Assembly: GCA_963920765.1 (NCBI GenBank)
Contig: OY987245.1
Coordinates: 25,312,727 to 25,376,726, forward strand
Length of the DNA stretch: 64,000 nucleotides
Direction: 5' to 3'
Source of the DNA: Ulota crispa
Taxonomy: Eukaryota; Streptophyta; Bryopsida; Orthotrichales; Orthotrichaceae
The position numbers and the translations under genes were made by a program. The notes below the pieces were generated by a model. It worked only from the letters and a program-made list of their open reading frames with translations. It was not told where the DNA came from and did no database searches. This document shows positions 24,501 through 36,300 of this stretch, piece after piece; position 1 is the stretch's first letter, and each line of letters opens with the position of its first letter.

Positions 24501-27500
24501 GTGTGCAATTCAATCAAGTTTGGACCCAATTTGAATAACCCAATCGTACAAATGGAAAGAATGCCTTGCTTATTGTAAATAAGGAAGATTTCAACTAGAT
24601 CTACCTTTTGAGATGATACATTATAACAATTGGATAAGTCATAAGTGAAAAATCTACAATTTTCATGCTTGTGTAGTTATTGATGTTATTGCTTCATGTG
24701 AGCTTTGCTTTGGAAGAGCCTTACATTTTTAGAAAGCAGGCTTCCATACCTTTCCAATGAGACTAGTTTCACACAAAATGGATAAAAATAGCAATCACAA
24801 GGTGTAGCTAAGTAGGCAAAAATGGTCAAGTATCTCACTTTAGTTGCCATCTAAAATTGATTCTATAGAAAATATGATAAATGCCATGAAGAATGTGATT
24901 GGTGAAAACACTAAAGAATTGGCTTTACATGTAAGGTGAAAAATTTTAGAGATGAAATGACAATACCATTCCAATAGATCTTCAAATACTACAATCTAGT
25001 ACCATAGAGAGAAACTATATGAGCATATTTCTTACGGAATTTGGATTATTTTGGGATTTTGCAATTGAGATGCGAAATCCTTTTTGGATATTTGAGGTAT
25101 TGCATTGTTGCTTTGATTCATTTTTGACCAAAAATGAATACGTATTTTGAGGCCGTGTTGTATAGACATCATTATTTGTCAGCTCACTACCCAATTCCAT
25201 TGTTATTTTTTAGTTGGATGCAAGATTCTTGTGCACATATGCGCTTTTCAAGACCAATTTCCAAATTGTCAAGCAATTTGCTTTATAGGCCAGAAACCAC
25301 TCTTTTAAACCAAAATATGGTTTGGTGGTCTCTAAAGCGTTAAGTATTGTCAATCCCCACCACATTATATTAGGTAACATTTGTAAATTTTTTGGTTATC
25401 TATTTGGAAATATGTGCATACCGAGTACCAAAAAACAACAATATATCTGATTTTGTCTTGCTAACGCAATTTGTTGATGCAAAAATTAATTCTTGCGGAT
25501 CCACATTTTAGTAGTAAAAATAGAACAATTAAAAAATTATATACTAAAGATGTGTGTATCTTACCAAACTTGGTTTGAATTTTTTGATAAAGTGACAATT
25601 TTAGGTGCCTACTATGAGATTTGAAATAAAAAAACACATAATAGGAATCATCAATTTTGCAGTATTTATCAAAATTGCATTAAATACACTTTATCTTGTA
25701 GAGATCTATAGTCATCAAATTTCCTCAAATTTCCTCAAATTTCCTCAAATTTACTCAAAGCAATATTTGGATACTAGAACTTGCTCAAAAAATATTAAGA
25801 GCTCAAATTATGCCTCTCAAGGCTTGCAAGTTAATTTTAGAATTAAACAAAATTGTGACACATACAAATATAAGAATTTGCAATATTCAAAATAAATAAG
25901 ACCAAAGAAAATATCATTTATTCTCTAAAGTAATGAGAGTTGTATAATAGATATGAACAACATGATTATGGAGTTTTTATTCATCATGTTTATGAAGTTC
26001 TCAATTCAAATTATTAACTAACAATTAATTGAATCAATGTGTTGTACTAAAATTAGATTGTCCAAAATGATATTTATATACACAAAATTTCACTATTCAA
26101 TTTTGCAATACTTGAAATAAAATCATTCAGTTTTGAGATTTTGCAGCATGCCAAACATGTTTTTGCATTGGTATTTTATGCACAAACATATTCTATTTCT
26201 GAAAACATTTAGAAAGCTTGACTATTTTGTTGTATTTGCAATTTTGTGTACTTGTGGACCATAGATTTCATACAAATTATTTAGGCTTGTCGTTTTTTTT
26301 GGTCTGTTTAATAGTACAAGGTCCAAATGTATGGTCATAAGCCCAAATTCCAAAAGCACCAAATTTAGTGTTCAATCCCTAAGCATCACAAACAAAACAT
26401 CATGTTTGGAAAAGCATCCTAAACAAAATGGAATAACTTGGAGTGTAACCAACAACCAAAAAATCCATTGTAGAACTTTGTGGGCAACTTCTTGATAAGT
26501 GCAAATCTATAAGCTGTGTAGAAATCCACCATACAGATATGAAGACTATAAGGTTTGATGATTAAGGTGTTCCCAAAATTCAGATCTAAAAGACCTTTGC
26601 TGTGATGCTTAGGGGTTGACCCCAAACTTCTATATAACAATAAATCATTGTCTGCATATGCAATGTTAACCTTTTGTAATTTGCTTCAAAGAATATTGAT
26701 TCCTAGCATATTGAAAACGGATTATTCAGCATCCAAGATGAATGGCATGTATGGAGAATTCCCTCAATGGAATCAATTATAAAGATGGACCTTGTATTTT
26801 AGGAAATATGCAAATAATCTAAAAGTTGCTTATATAAAAAAATGATTTCAAAACAATGATACTTGTTATATGATTCACAATTGAGCTTTATAACCAATGC
26901 TATGGTTTGAGTTAATTAATTAACTTCCTTTATGTTTGTTGGATTTTTAGGTGTATAACTCACGATACAGATAATAAGGAAACGCAATCATCTATTTATG
27001 ATGGACTCATTGGTTTGGGTGCTTGTAGTACAATCACACGTCATTGGATGAAATCAAAGCTTATAACCAACAGAAGAATGGGAATTTGTTTAGGGCAAGC
27101 AAAATCAAGACAACTATCATCGTCAAGGATTGATGTTGGTTATGTTACAATTGGTGTTAATTTACAAGAGAAGTTTGGTGTAAACCATTTTGGTTGGGCT
27201 GAGCTAGCAAACATTCAAGGGTGGGTTATTTTGAAACAATATTTTGGAATGATCTATCACTTGGTCCTTTGATTTTGGTTTCTTTCTATCTAAAAAATTA
27301 TGTAATTCTCATCATCATGAAAAATATTTTATTACAAATGGTTTGTAACATATCACAAAAAAATTAGGAGCTATTGGCAATATTTTGAGGTCTTTAATTA
27401 AGTCCTTTGTGGATATTTTGGTATAATGTTTCATTCAGTGACAACATCAATTTCATGTGTATCAATCTTAAATTTACTCAATGTTATCAATTACAATATG

Positions 27501-30500
27501 TTCAGTTCAAAACTTGATCAATTTCATCAAAGGGTATCTAATTCAATAATTTGAGCATCCTAATAAAAAAATTACAAAGGACTTGTTAGAAGTTGTATAT
27601 TAGTCCATTTGATATTGAACTTTGAAGCAAGAATTCATTCATATGTTGTTACAAACCATTTTTTAAAGTAGAAAAATAATATATAATAATTCTTTTTCAT
27701 GATTTCAAAAAAGAGTTATTGTTTTGATATAGATTTTGTGAAAACTTGTTGAACAAAAAAGTAAGTATTATTTCTTGAGGTGCTTCTTGTTAGTTTATGT
27801 TTCATCCAAATTATGATGATGCTCGGATAAGGTCACCTTTGTAAGAAAAATGTTTGGATAATGTCAAGATTTCCTTTCTATTTTTGTGTTCAAGTCTAGT
27901 TAAATGAAATATCTTTTTATAGTCAATACTTGAATATGGTCAACTTTTTTTTCTTCACTTAGAGCATTGACTTTGTCCTAGCATCACTATATAATGCTAT
28001 TTTTTTGTAGAGTGCAGGTTTGATTGTGCGATTGATGCCATACTAAGCTATATTATATTTGAAGGCAAAACTCGCTACCCTCCTACAAGTGGTGTGCTTC
28101 TTACCCTTGATACCGGAGCCGAGGTGACACGTTTGGGTTCTTGGTTCTTTAAGGAATTCTCAAATAAAGTACATTCTTTCATTGTCTTTATCTTTTACAT
28201 ATTGAGATTCAAAGTCTACTGAAATGATAATCAATTTTATTTATTTAGGAAATGGATAAGGTCAAACCTTGGGTTTGATATATGCACATCCTTGGGGGTA
28301 TATTTTAGAATATCACCATCAAAAAGATGAATTTGATAATTTTGAATTCAAATTTGGACTTAAAGACCTTGATTTAGTCTAAAGCCATATTAGAGGTTAC
28401 AATTGAACATCACCCAATGAAAAAGCTTTGCCAAATGTGAATATATTACTTTTAATTTTGTTTGTAAAAAAAGCTAAGCTTTTTCATTGGGTGTTATTCA
28501 ATTATAACCTCTCTTATGATTCTAGACTAAAAATCAAGGTCTCTAAGTCCAAATCTAAATTCAAGATTTTCAGATGTAGCTTTTTGATGGAAAAAATCTA
28601 ATATTTACCCTGTGAGGGGTGTGCATATATCAAACCAAGAGTGTGCCCTTATCAATTTCCATTATTTATTATGAATTCAATACAACTAGATTAAAATTTT
28701 CTAATTGAACCCTAAAATTACAAGTGCTTTTATGTTGCTTGTTGTACTTTGTCTTGTGATATATTCCAAATTGACATGTAAGTCAAACATTTGGAAGCAG
28801 CTTCATTCTCATGCAGAGGGGAAAGGATATATTCATGTTGATGTTGAAATGAATTTCAATAAATTATCTCGTAGACAATGTTGGACTGCCCCTAAGGTAC
28901 ATACATAAACACAAATTGTGTTTGTTCTAGATGTATAAGAGTTTTTTTTTAGAGAACGCAAACTAATTCTTGAACTTCCTAAATGGTAGTAAGTGGCAAA
29001 GAGAGCCTTGCAATAGTGAGGTATCTTTCATTGCAAAATTGTGGGATTGATTTCTTAATCTTTAAGATTGTCAAACTTTTTTTATTTGCTAAGACTATAA
29101 TTTGTCCTATCTATTGTTTTTGGGCAACTTTTTAGATTTTGATGAACAGGACCAAACAATTGTAAAAATCATATGATCTGCTTTTTTGATACTAGTTTTT
29201 GTATCATATGCACCATTTAAGCAATTGTTAAAGTTTAGAAAACCACAAACTTGCAAAAAGCTTTATTAGATGCCTTCAAAATCATATTCCGTTGGATGTT
29301 TTCTAAAAGAATTCTTGTTGTTATGCATTTACTGGTTTTCATTGCTATGTAAACTATAAATAAATAATGGTAAACAAGTAAAAACCAAACACATCTAAGC
29401 ATGTTTAACCCTTAGTCTTTGTGCTTACAATTGTGGCCTACCTTGCCCTATAGAGCTATAGTGCTTTGGCAAGTGCCCAGCTTGTACTATTGTTCCTAAA
29501 AGCTACAAAAGTCAGCAATACATGTTGACCTCACAAAAATTGCAAGAAAGGCAGTATGAAAATAAACACCTTGTCACAAGTTTACAAATATGAATGTATT
29601 TGATGAGATTAGTTTTGCCTTCCGTGATGGACCATGTATTTATGATCACATCTGAAAAAAATCAGATAAAAATTGACTCTTTTCTTTTATACATAATATT
29701 TTTTCAAAGGTAGCAGATGATTTATCGTCTGCTTGTGCTTTTATGGGTTGATATGTATGCCGTATGAATAAGTTATAAACGCCTAGATATTTATATGTGA
29801 ACATCGTAAAGTCAATAGAAAGATTTTTCATTTAGATGGTGTATGGTTTTAAAGTTATTACATATTTGTTGTGAATACAATATCCATACTACCTATACAA
29901 TCTTTTTACAAGGTTTCCTTTGAAGTTTAATTGGAAATTAAAAGAGGCAAATTTTACATTGTTCTTGCCATTGGAGCATATAAAATGAGCCAAGGAGTAT
30001 CTATCTAATTTTAATAAATATGTGTTGATATCACTAAAAGAATAATCAAAGAATTCAATAAATGTAGAAAGTTTCTCAACTATCCATTGTCACCAATTCA
30101 TCAAAATTCAAATTTAACCTCTAAATGCCCAAAGGTGTTGTTTTTGTTTGTAGAAGGCAGTTTTGAAGTTTCTGAATTGTCCTTGCAAGATCATTATTAC
30201 ACATCAAAATAAAATGGTCACTATAAAATCTTCAACTTGAAGGCTTCTAGATGGCGCTACCAAAAAAATCCAAAATGGCCATGCGGATTTTAAAATATCT
30301 GTAACTGAATGTGGTTGAGTATGGAATTTTCTTTCTTTTTTTGGAGTTGTCCAAAACATCTAACGCAACTAGTAACTTTTGGATACAAAATTGGGAAACA
30401 ACCACTTGGGATGCATTAGTGTTTACAGTTGTTACTTGAAAACTAATGGTTGTCCTTCCAATTCCATGACCATAGTTTCACAAATGAGCTTGCAATGCAA

Positions 30501-33359
30501 CTATCAAAGCGCATTTTCTTAATGCAAATGAATTTTTTAACTTTAATTATTGATCATTAGTTATTAAGAATGAAAGAAAATTTGGTGGTGGATGAATTCT
30601 AATTTTTATAACAAAGACATTCTAAGTGAAATTAGTCCAAAGGCACTTTTAGATTTTGTTAGATGACAAAATTTCAGGAGAAGGGCCTTTATTGCCCAAG
30701 GGAGTGCTTATGGGAAATCTTCACTTTTTTCTCAACTTGATGCCTGTTTTTTCAATGTGGCAACTTGTCATAGGCTCCAAGACACTGTTCATGACACTAT
30801 TCATGACATTATTCATGACACAAAAGGTACACTTGCAATCTAGCTTCCACCAAAAAAAAATTGGACGCTGAAGTTTCCTTCAGCCCATAACTTCTCCAAT
30901 AAAAAGAACAAAAAATATTCAAATCTACGCCTTGCACATAGTTTCAAAGTTTCTTAAAAAAATTTGGATGCCAAAATTTGGTGCCTTGGGCATTTAGGGG
31001 TTATTAGAAAGTGTGAACTATATATAAATGACATTTAAAAAAAAAAGAACATCATAAAATGAAAATTGCCTTAACGGAAAGTTGCATGAGGTAGCCCTAA
31101 AACACAATTCAAAGTGCTAATTTGGATGATTATGTAAAAGATTTTGTATCAGTCTCAATATAAAATGAAGGTCACAGTAAGTGGTAGTGGTGGGTAGTAG
31201 ATTTCATACATATTTTATCCTTTTTTGAGCTCATTTAGGCTCAACTTTATAGAGGTAATACATGCTACTTAAGAGATACAACTCCACATACTCCACAATA
31301 ATTATAAGGTTTTATTTTCTAAATTTTTTGTTTTTTTGCTCTACTATTTTTTTCTATTGTTAATGCTTTACAAAAAATGAAGTGGCGGATTGATAATGCC
31401 TTGGAAAGTATGTTTTTTTTTGCTAAAGCTAAGTGTGCAAATAATTATCCAATGTGCATTTTGAAATCAATTGAAACACATGAACTAGTTGAGATTTATA
31501 TATTGTGTAGAGTTGATTTTTTTGGGTTGAAATTTTTGTGAATAACTAGTATAAACTTATGCAAAATGATTATGAAACATATGTTTAAGCCGTAGTGACT
31601 TGCTTATCATTATTTTGATAGTCTTGTTTGAACAAGTCATCTATTGATAAAAAGAATTAACTTACAATTGTATGTGATTATTATTATAGGGCACAACAAC
31701 ATCACCAATTGACAGTTTTCCAAGTATCACATTTTGCTTCAAAGGAACATCTGATTTGATAAATCATAACCCAATTCCATGTCTAGTGGTTCAACCTAGA
31801 AATTATCTAGAATGGAAAGTAAGGGCTCATACTTTATGAAATGATAAATAAATATCCATCAAAGTATCTTTGAATCCACAATTTAAGTGTATAGTACTAA
31901 AAATAACATTTAAAATATAATCATAGTAGAGAATCCTAAAGCAATACTCAAGTGTAAGGTATTCAAGTCTTAGTACTTAATGATAAAAAATATATAGAAT
32001 TATTTTTACATTCTAATAATTGTGCTATATGGCACTTGTATCTTTATACTAATATGATTTTTTTATTTCCTTTTTTTCTATTGATAAAATTTTAGATAAT
32101 TTGGAATAAATTACTTTTATGAAAGTGAAAAACTCAAAGAAATAATTGGAATAAATAGAGTTTGTTAGTCAACTTGTACATAAACAAATATCTATCATTA
32201 TTTGGCTCAGTGGTTTATTATTGTTTGTTTTTAGAACAATGCATAACAAAAAAATATTCACTTTGATTGATACATTAAAAAAAGAATAAGGATTTCAAGA
32301 TTCCTAACATTTTAGCATGTTCACTTTATTAACAGGAAGATGACCTATTGTTGTGCTCAAACATTTTACCTGCAAAGAGTTATGGGTCTATACAAAGTTT
32401 TGAAGAAGATGGCTCTTTTCTTGGAAGTGAGTATCTAATTAATTAGTGAATTCATTATCCACTTTGACATCACATATTGCATGTTCAATCCATAACACAT
32501 TAAATCAAAAAATGACTTTTACATTCTAGTGATATTTCTTTAGGAGAAACTAAGAGATTTACAAAAAGAGCTTGGTACTAATGTTAGAATCCAAAAAATC
32601 AAACTTTGAAGTCTTGGTCAATCTTTATACCCAAATGTGCTATTATGTAACTTTGAATCAGAAATCTAAATTTATTTGAATATGAGTTATTTTCTAGAAA
32701 TTAGAAGGTCTTAATTTAAAGAATTTAGAGTAACGCTTAAATTGGTATTCCAAATATCTAATGTATCTTCTAAGTCAAGTATTTTTAACAAGTACCATTG
32801 TTCTTCTTTTTTTAGGGTTATTCTTGGAATCAAAAATTAGTAAATCTTGATTAATTTTACTCTAACTTTAGCATACTATGATATTAGTGCATATTATTTT
32901 AAAATCTCTTTGTTGTTCAAGAATAACTTACATTGTTAAAATGAGTAACGTAGTGAAAATAACAAGTGAATCTTTGAACCACAAAGTCAATGATTCAATT
33001 CTAAACTTTATCAATGTTTGGCTAGAAGTTACCAAATTTAATTTTATCATTTTTTAGCTATTTGTTAGTAAATGAAAATGTCTAGTATTATATGCTTAGA
33101 AAACCTTCTAATTTTGTGCAAAAGGATAAAATTATACTCAAATTGTGTAAAATTTGTTCTAAATGTGTGTGAGTTTTATTATAACTGTTTCAAAAAGAAT
33201 ACATTTTAAAAAGTACATGTTTTTCTTAGATTTATGGTTACAAATAACCAATTTGTTTTGTGAGTTGGGTTTTCAGGGAATGAAATGCGAGATTATCTCA
33301 TTGAATTTGATCCAGATAATTACAGATTTCGGTGGCAACCAGATAATTGTGATATTTGA
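15253..33359 (+). CDS. Aspartic protease, membrane-anchored APCB1/nepenthesin-like (pepsin family A1), nine visible exons
   Basis: Exons: 15253-15551, 18761-18890, 23021-23268, 26951-27220, 28018-28168, 28783-28896, 31690-31818, 32336-32426 and 33277-33359 (TGA). All junctions are GT/AG and every phase matches, giving about 504 residues with no internal stop. Counting from the first visible residue, a hydrophobic anchor spans about 15-31. The first catalytic motif is DTGSD (Asp121), the flap region is DYADGS near 193-198 and the second catalytic motif is DTGA (Asp347). A conserved CW lies near 400, and the C-terminus RWQPDNCDI matches the family ending. Arabidopsis APCB1 and its relatives have this anchor-plus-protease layout and cleave proteins from a membrane; substrate and membrane are inferred only. 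The first exon with the start codon was not found. Introns of 0.5-4.1 kb are filled with repeats. Confidence 0.88.
15963..16839. repeat. Large foldback (inverted repeat) element in the first protease intron
   Basis: Two arms of about 420 bp (roughly 15963-16390 and 16415-16839) are imperfect reverse complements separated by a loop of about 25-30 bp. Both ends carry TACAGTA/TACTGTA-like sequence next to CCCTAAAGAAAGTC or its complement. The arms encode the same chance peptide from opposite strands (the 16087-16272 minus and 16457-16711 plus ORFs share NQLSCKTMILTQ), which confirms the symmetry. RNA read through it would form a very long hairpin. Confidence 0.85.
18761..18890 (+). CDS. Protease exon carrying the first catalytic Asp (DTGSD)
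   Basis: The acceptor is GTATTTTAG|G and the donor TTG|GTTTGT. The encoded RERFYIEMKLGI...FEIDTGSDTTWVNC matches the conserved opening of plant A1 proteases, where 'Y...+.+G.P' precedes the catalytic (V/I)DTGSD(L/T)TW motif. Phase 2 entry joins correctly to the preceding exon. Confidence 0.9.
20282..21678. mobile_element. TTAA-flanked element, family 2, copy 1
   Basis: TTAA at 20282-20285 and 21675-21678 bracket 1389 bp. The left terminus is CCTCTAAAAGCCCAAG and the right, reverse-complemented, is CCCCTAAATGCACAAG. It lies in the protease intron 18891-23020. No transposase frame was recognised. The ORFs inside (20380-20694, 20493-20714) are unsupported. Confidence 0.6.
21820..21990 (+). repeat. 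Dispersed repeat, partner at 23400-23530
   Basis: A stretch beginning CATTTGAGATCAACAAAGAA and running through TAGAATATAGATCAAT, TAGTCAAGATC and GGTAGCAAATG recurs about 1.6 kb downstream in the same orientation with roughly 85-90% identity by eye. The second copy sits inside the short TTAA-type element at 23338-23569. Confidence 0.6.
23021..23268 (+). CDS. Protease exon with cysteine-rich insert and flap (YADGS)
   Basis: The acceptor is GATGCAG|GGACCT and the donor CTTGG|GTAATT (phase 2). The peptide opens with GPHGYFKP, equivalent to the family's 'H.LYKP' segment. Several cysteines follow (C at KCN, TLC, IPC and FEC), then the flap segment WIDYADGSQFRGTYYWESFTL. In this family the flap tyrosine closes over the substrate. 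Confidence 0.9.
23334..23573. mobile_element. Short TTAA-type element (about 232 bp)
   Basis: Termini CCCTTAAACATTTG and, reverse-complemented at the far end, CCCTTAAACAACC are bracketed by TTAG (23334-23337) and TTAA (23570-23573). It lies in the protease intron 23269-26950 and contains no gene. Confidence 0.45.
24441..25343 (-). mobile_element. TTAA-flanked non-autonomous DNA element, copy 2 (piggyBac-like ends)
   Basis: An 895-bp copy (24445-25339) of the 3454-4358 element, in inverted orientation and bracketed by TTAA at 24441-24444 and 25340-25343. Matching internal stretches include the peptide region around NTSNIQ (25015-25200 minus versus 3529-3738 plus) and both termini (GACCACAC). 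It sits in the protease intron 23269-26950. Confidence 0.7.
25716..25760 (+). repeat. Tandem 9-bp repeat
   Basis: About four consecutive TTTCCTCAA units within an intron of the protease gene. Confidence 0.75.
26951..27220 (+). CDS. Protease exon with DG(L/I)IGLG segment
   Basis: The acceptor is ATTTTTAG|G, whose G completes GGG to give VLGC, the family's 'FGCG' position. YDGLIGLG follows, the structural motif conserved in pepsin-fold proteases. An ICLG segment lies where the family has GHCL. The donor is CAAGG|GTGGGT, phase 2. Confidence 0.88.
27316..27705. repeat. Foldback element in the 27221-28017 protease intron
   Basis: The sequence ATGAAAAATATTTTATTACA and the following GGTTTGTAACATAT reappear as reverse complement near 27645-27705 (TTACAAACCATT ... 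CTTTTTCATGA). A second inner pair is TTAAGTCCTTTGT and ACAAAGGACTTGT. It occupies about half the intron. Confidence 0.6.
28018..28168 (+). CDS. Protease exon carrying the second catalytic Asp (DTGA)
   Basis: Phase requires the GTGCAG|G acceptor; a nearby GTAG|AG acceptor would break the frame. The peptide runs FDCAIDAILSY, then GVLLTLDTGAEVTRL, with the catalytic D-T-G-A preceded by hydrophobic residues as in pepsin-like enzymes. The donor is AAATAAA|GTACAT, phase 0. Confidence 0.88.
28243..28670. repeat. Foldback element filling most of the 28169-28782 intron
   Basis: Arms of about 190 bp, 28243-28437 and 28473-28670, are inverted copies (ATGGATAAGGTCAAACCTTG versus CCAAGAGTGTGCCCTTATCA; CACCCAATGAAAAAGCTT versus AAGCTTTTTCATTGGGTG). 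The loop is about 35 bp. It makes up some 70% of this 614-bp intron and lies between two exons of the intact protease frame. Confidence 0.8.
28783..28896 (+). CDS. Protease exon with conserved Cys-Trp
   Basis: A 38-codon exon in phase 0 at both ends. The LSRRQCWTAPK segment corresponds to the conserved '(L/I)CW' of plant A1 proteases. The acceptor (GACATGTAAG|TCA) is weaker than the others, so the exact 5' border is the least certain in this gene. Confidence 0.7.
30114..31004. mobile_element. TTAA-flanked element, family 2, copy 2
   Basis: 883 bp (30118-31000) with termini CCTCTAAATGCCCAAAGG and, reverse-complemented, CCCCTAAATGCCCAAGGC, between TTAA (30114-30117) and TTAT (31001-31004, probably one mutation). 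It lies in the protease intron 28897-31689. A 12-bp internal tandem repeat (TTCATGACACTA type) is at 30787-30822. Confidence 0.6.
31690..33359 (+). CDS. Last three protease exons and stop codon
   Basis: 31690-31818 encodes SFPSITFCFKG...PIPCLVVQPRNYLEW, the family's 'F..+.+.F......+.P.NYL' segment. 32336-32426 encodes LLLCSNILPAK...GSFLG, aligning with 'VCLGIL.....I(I)G'. 33277-33359 encodes EMRDYLIEFDPDNYRFRWQPDNCDI then TGA, matching the canonical 'YD....+IGW....C' ending. Donors are AAA|GTAAGG and GGAA|GTGAGT; phases agree. Confidence 0.85.
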
Positions 33360-36300
33360 TAATTGGTAATTATACAAAATTAAACTCAAGCTTTCAAACA
33401 TTTGTATTCTTGGAATGAAAGTGATTGGTAGCTTAATAAGCTTGGTACGATATTGATTTTGCAATTGGAATTTTTATGAGTCATAAATGCTTTATGTGAA
33501 GTTACAAAAGGATGCTCAATCTAACTCACAAAGTCATATTTAACTATTAATGAACTATTCATATCATTATGTATTATTATGTCCTTAAAAATTTGAAGAT
33601 CTCTCCATGTTTTGTATGAATTTTAAACTTTTTGCAAGCCAAAGCAATCATGCCTATTTTAGATAATCATATAAGAACTTAAGATACTTTATTTGTCACA
33701 CTTGCTTTGTCATTAAGATTATATCTTGATATGCATATGTCCCTCCAAGTATCACATGGTTGAATCATTGGAAAATGTTGTATATTGAAAGTGCCTTCTT
33801 ACCAAGTATCAATCCTTGAGGAGTTTTTAGAAATTAAATGCACTATTCATCCATGTGTATTAACTCCTAGAAGACATAGCGTGCTGTTGTGACCAATACA
33901 AGGTGTTTTGCTTGGATTTGAAGGCCTTCCCATGTTGTGCTTTGCCTTGGCTTTGGAGGACTCTGTACCAATGTTTCCCTCGACCATATGCAACAATCAC
34001 TAGGGTTTGTAGATTGTTTTTCAATCTTTCAGCTTTGTTTATACATAGGCAAGTATACGATATACTTGTTTTTGAGTCAAGTAGGGAACCCAGATGAGGA
34101 ATGGGTGTAATCAAGGGTCAACATGTGATTCTACTCCGTGTTGGCATCATCTATTTGATGAAATGGCGGGAGACGTGTCACACTGTTGGTTGGGAGCAAT
34201 TCAATTTGAGAGAGTGGCGCAATTCAATGCAAGAGAGTAGCGCGGCTCCAAGGCTTATTGATAGTAGTGGATAGGTTGCGGTAGAGCAGGTTTGGCTACA
34301 ACACGGGAGTATAATTTAGGGTTTTTTTGTGTTTTTAGAGAAAGCCGCAATAATGATTTCTAAAAAGGGTGGCCTACGTTACAAGAGAGTGGTTAGTATT
34401 TACGGTTCTGTGCATGCAAGGATTCAGCAACGTCAATGTTGCTAGCGTCTAATGCACAGTTGACGTTGCCAAAGTGGAAGTTTGGGCAGCAGATTTTGTA
34501 CCCTTGGGCGACAGATTGCAACACAACTGAAGCTCAGGCACGCTTCATTTTGCGCCTCACCAACACCACATGGATGCGTGAGAGACGACTACTTCCTTGC
34601 ACTTTTTGATTTTTTGGACTGTTGGACCCTCACTGACATTGTTTCCTCTTCCAAAAGCACAAGCAATACATTCTTAGGTGGAGTGAGTGCTTTAGCAAGG
34701 GTGATCCTTGAAGCTTTAGCGCAGAGGTCAATTCCTTGTTGTGGAATACATTCTTCTTGGATTGTGCAACCAATCACCATGGGGAGATTATGGGAGGAGG
34801 CTTGACTAGAAGGTTGCACTTGTCGAGCGCTCCTCTTGCCCAACTTGCAAACACCGCTCTGACCTAGGCTGTTCAAGGCAAGAGAACAGCAAAACCCGAC
34901 TACCATACCCCCAAATGTCATCCACAAAGTCGCAGTCTGCCCACCCAAAGGAGGAGCTCCAAAGGGTCATGTCCATAGCTTTCAAGCAACAGACAATCTG
35001 ATGCTGTGTGGAAAGTCCATTATGGCCAAGAAGCCAAGAAGAATACTTCCTCCCTCCCTTAGCAAAAATAGTAATTTGCAATTTTAGTTGACTCTAGCAT
35101 CACTTTAGTTGATTTGAAAGTGCCCTTCTTATGCATATCTACAATTTAGACATCATTCACCTAGGATGGTTTGAAGCACAAATTGACAAAGTCATTGACA
35201 AGGAGGTGAGTTGTCAATGGTGCGACAAGAGAAGCGCTGTACACGGTAGCTCCAGTTGGAAGGGTGGTTGATTTTCAGTAAAAACTGACAAGGGTGTTCT
35301 TCATGCAAGAGTTAGGGGGGGGCTGCTGATTGGAGATCCTTCAGAGGGAGAAACATTGGAGCCCAATCACGATTGAGGTCCAGGGGGGAGGTAAAAGGCA
35401 GGAAGAAGGGGCAGGAAGAAGTGGCAGCAAGGGTGGAGGGCAACGTGAACCTCCTTTTGTTGTGCCTCCGGGGTGGATTCCCCCTAGAATAAGAGCTGCC
35501 AAGAGTAGCCCAATTTCGCTGCGGTTGTTGCAGTCAATGCGCAAGAAGATGAGGTAAGTAAGTCCTTAACTCTTTTTTCCTCATCTTCTCCCATGTCCAA
35601 GGTTTGTTTTTTGAAAAAAATCATTTGGAGGAGGGAGGCTTTGCTAAGGATTTTTCATCGTTAAGTAACAATGGCAAAAGGATGTAAACTCTTTGTATGC
35701 AACGCTAAGTTTTGGGTTTAGGAGGCCGTCTTCACAGCAAGCCCCATCCAATTCCAGACTCTCACATATTCACACTCTACTTCAAATCTAGGGTCTAATA
35801 GTAGCTATTCCTCACGGCCATTCTTGATTTCCTTGTGCGTCTTGCAGCTTCAATTTAGATTTGAATCTGGCCTCATTGAACAAAAACTTGCAAATTCAAA
35901 AAATTTTGAGGATTCTAGGAGAGGTTCTATAGTATTGTCTATACTTGGCACTGAAAAGTTTTGTTGCAGATTGCAATAGTTTAGCTTCTTATTTTTGAAC
36001 CAATTGCTCAATGCAAGCAAGTGCCTTTTCATGTTGATTACTTCTCTTGATCCCTTTGTTGTTTATTACGTAATGCTATCACTAGAAGAATACATGCAAA
36101 ATAGCACTCTATAAACAACTATAATTGTAGTTGTTTAGGATATAATATACTGTATACCACTAAGTACCACTACAATACTTCAAGTTGAATCCTAGTCATT
36201 GTGAACCAATTGGATCGGACATGTCAGATAGTTATGGCAATGTCAATAGTATTCATTGGTCTTACATTTGCGTCACTAGAATTTTTTTGTGTGCTGTAGC

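Noticed and set aside
28011..28017. Alternative acceptor GTAG|AGTGCAG for the protease exon
   Set aside because: It would put the second catalytic motif out of frame with the preceding exon; the GCAG|G acceptor six to seven bases on fits phase and family.
30787..30822. Repeated MTLF peptide in the 30656-30871 ORF
   Set aside because: It is a 12-bp tandem DNA repeat inside an intron of the protease gene, not a protein feature.
34139..34160. TGTTGGCATCATC, resembling the start of a copia LTR
   Set aside because: No matching second copy or CA end with target duplication was found.
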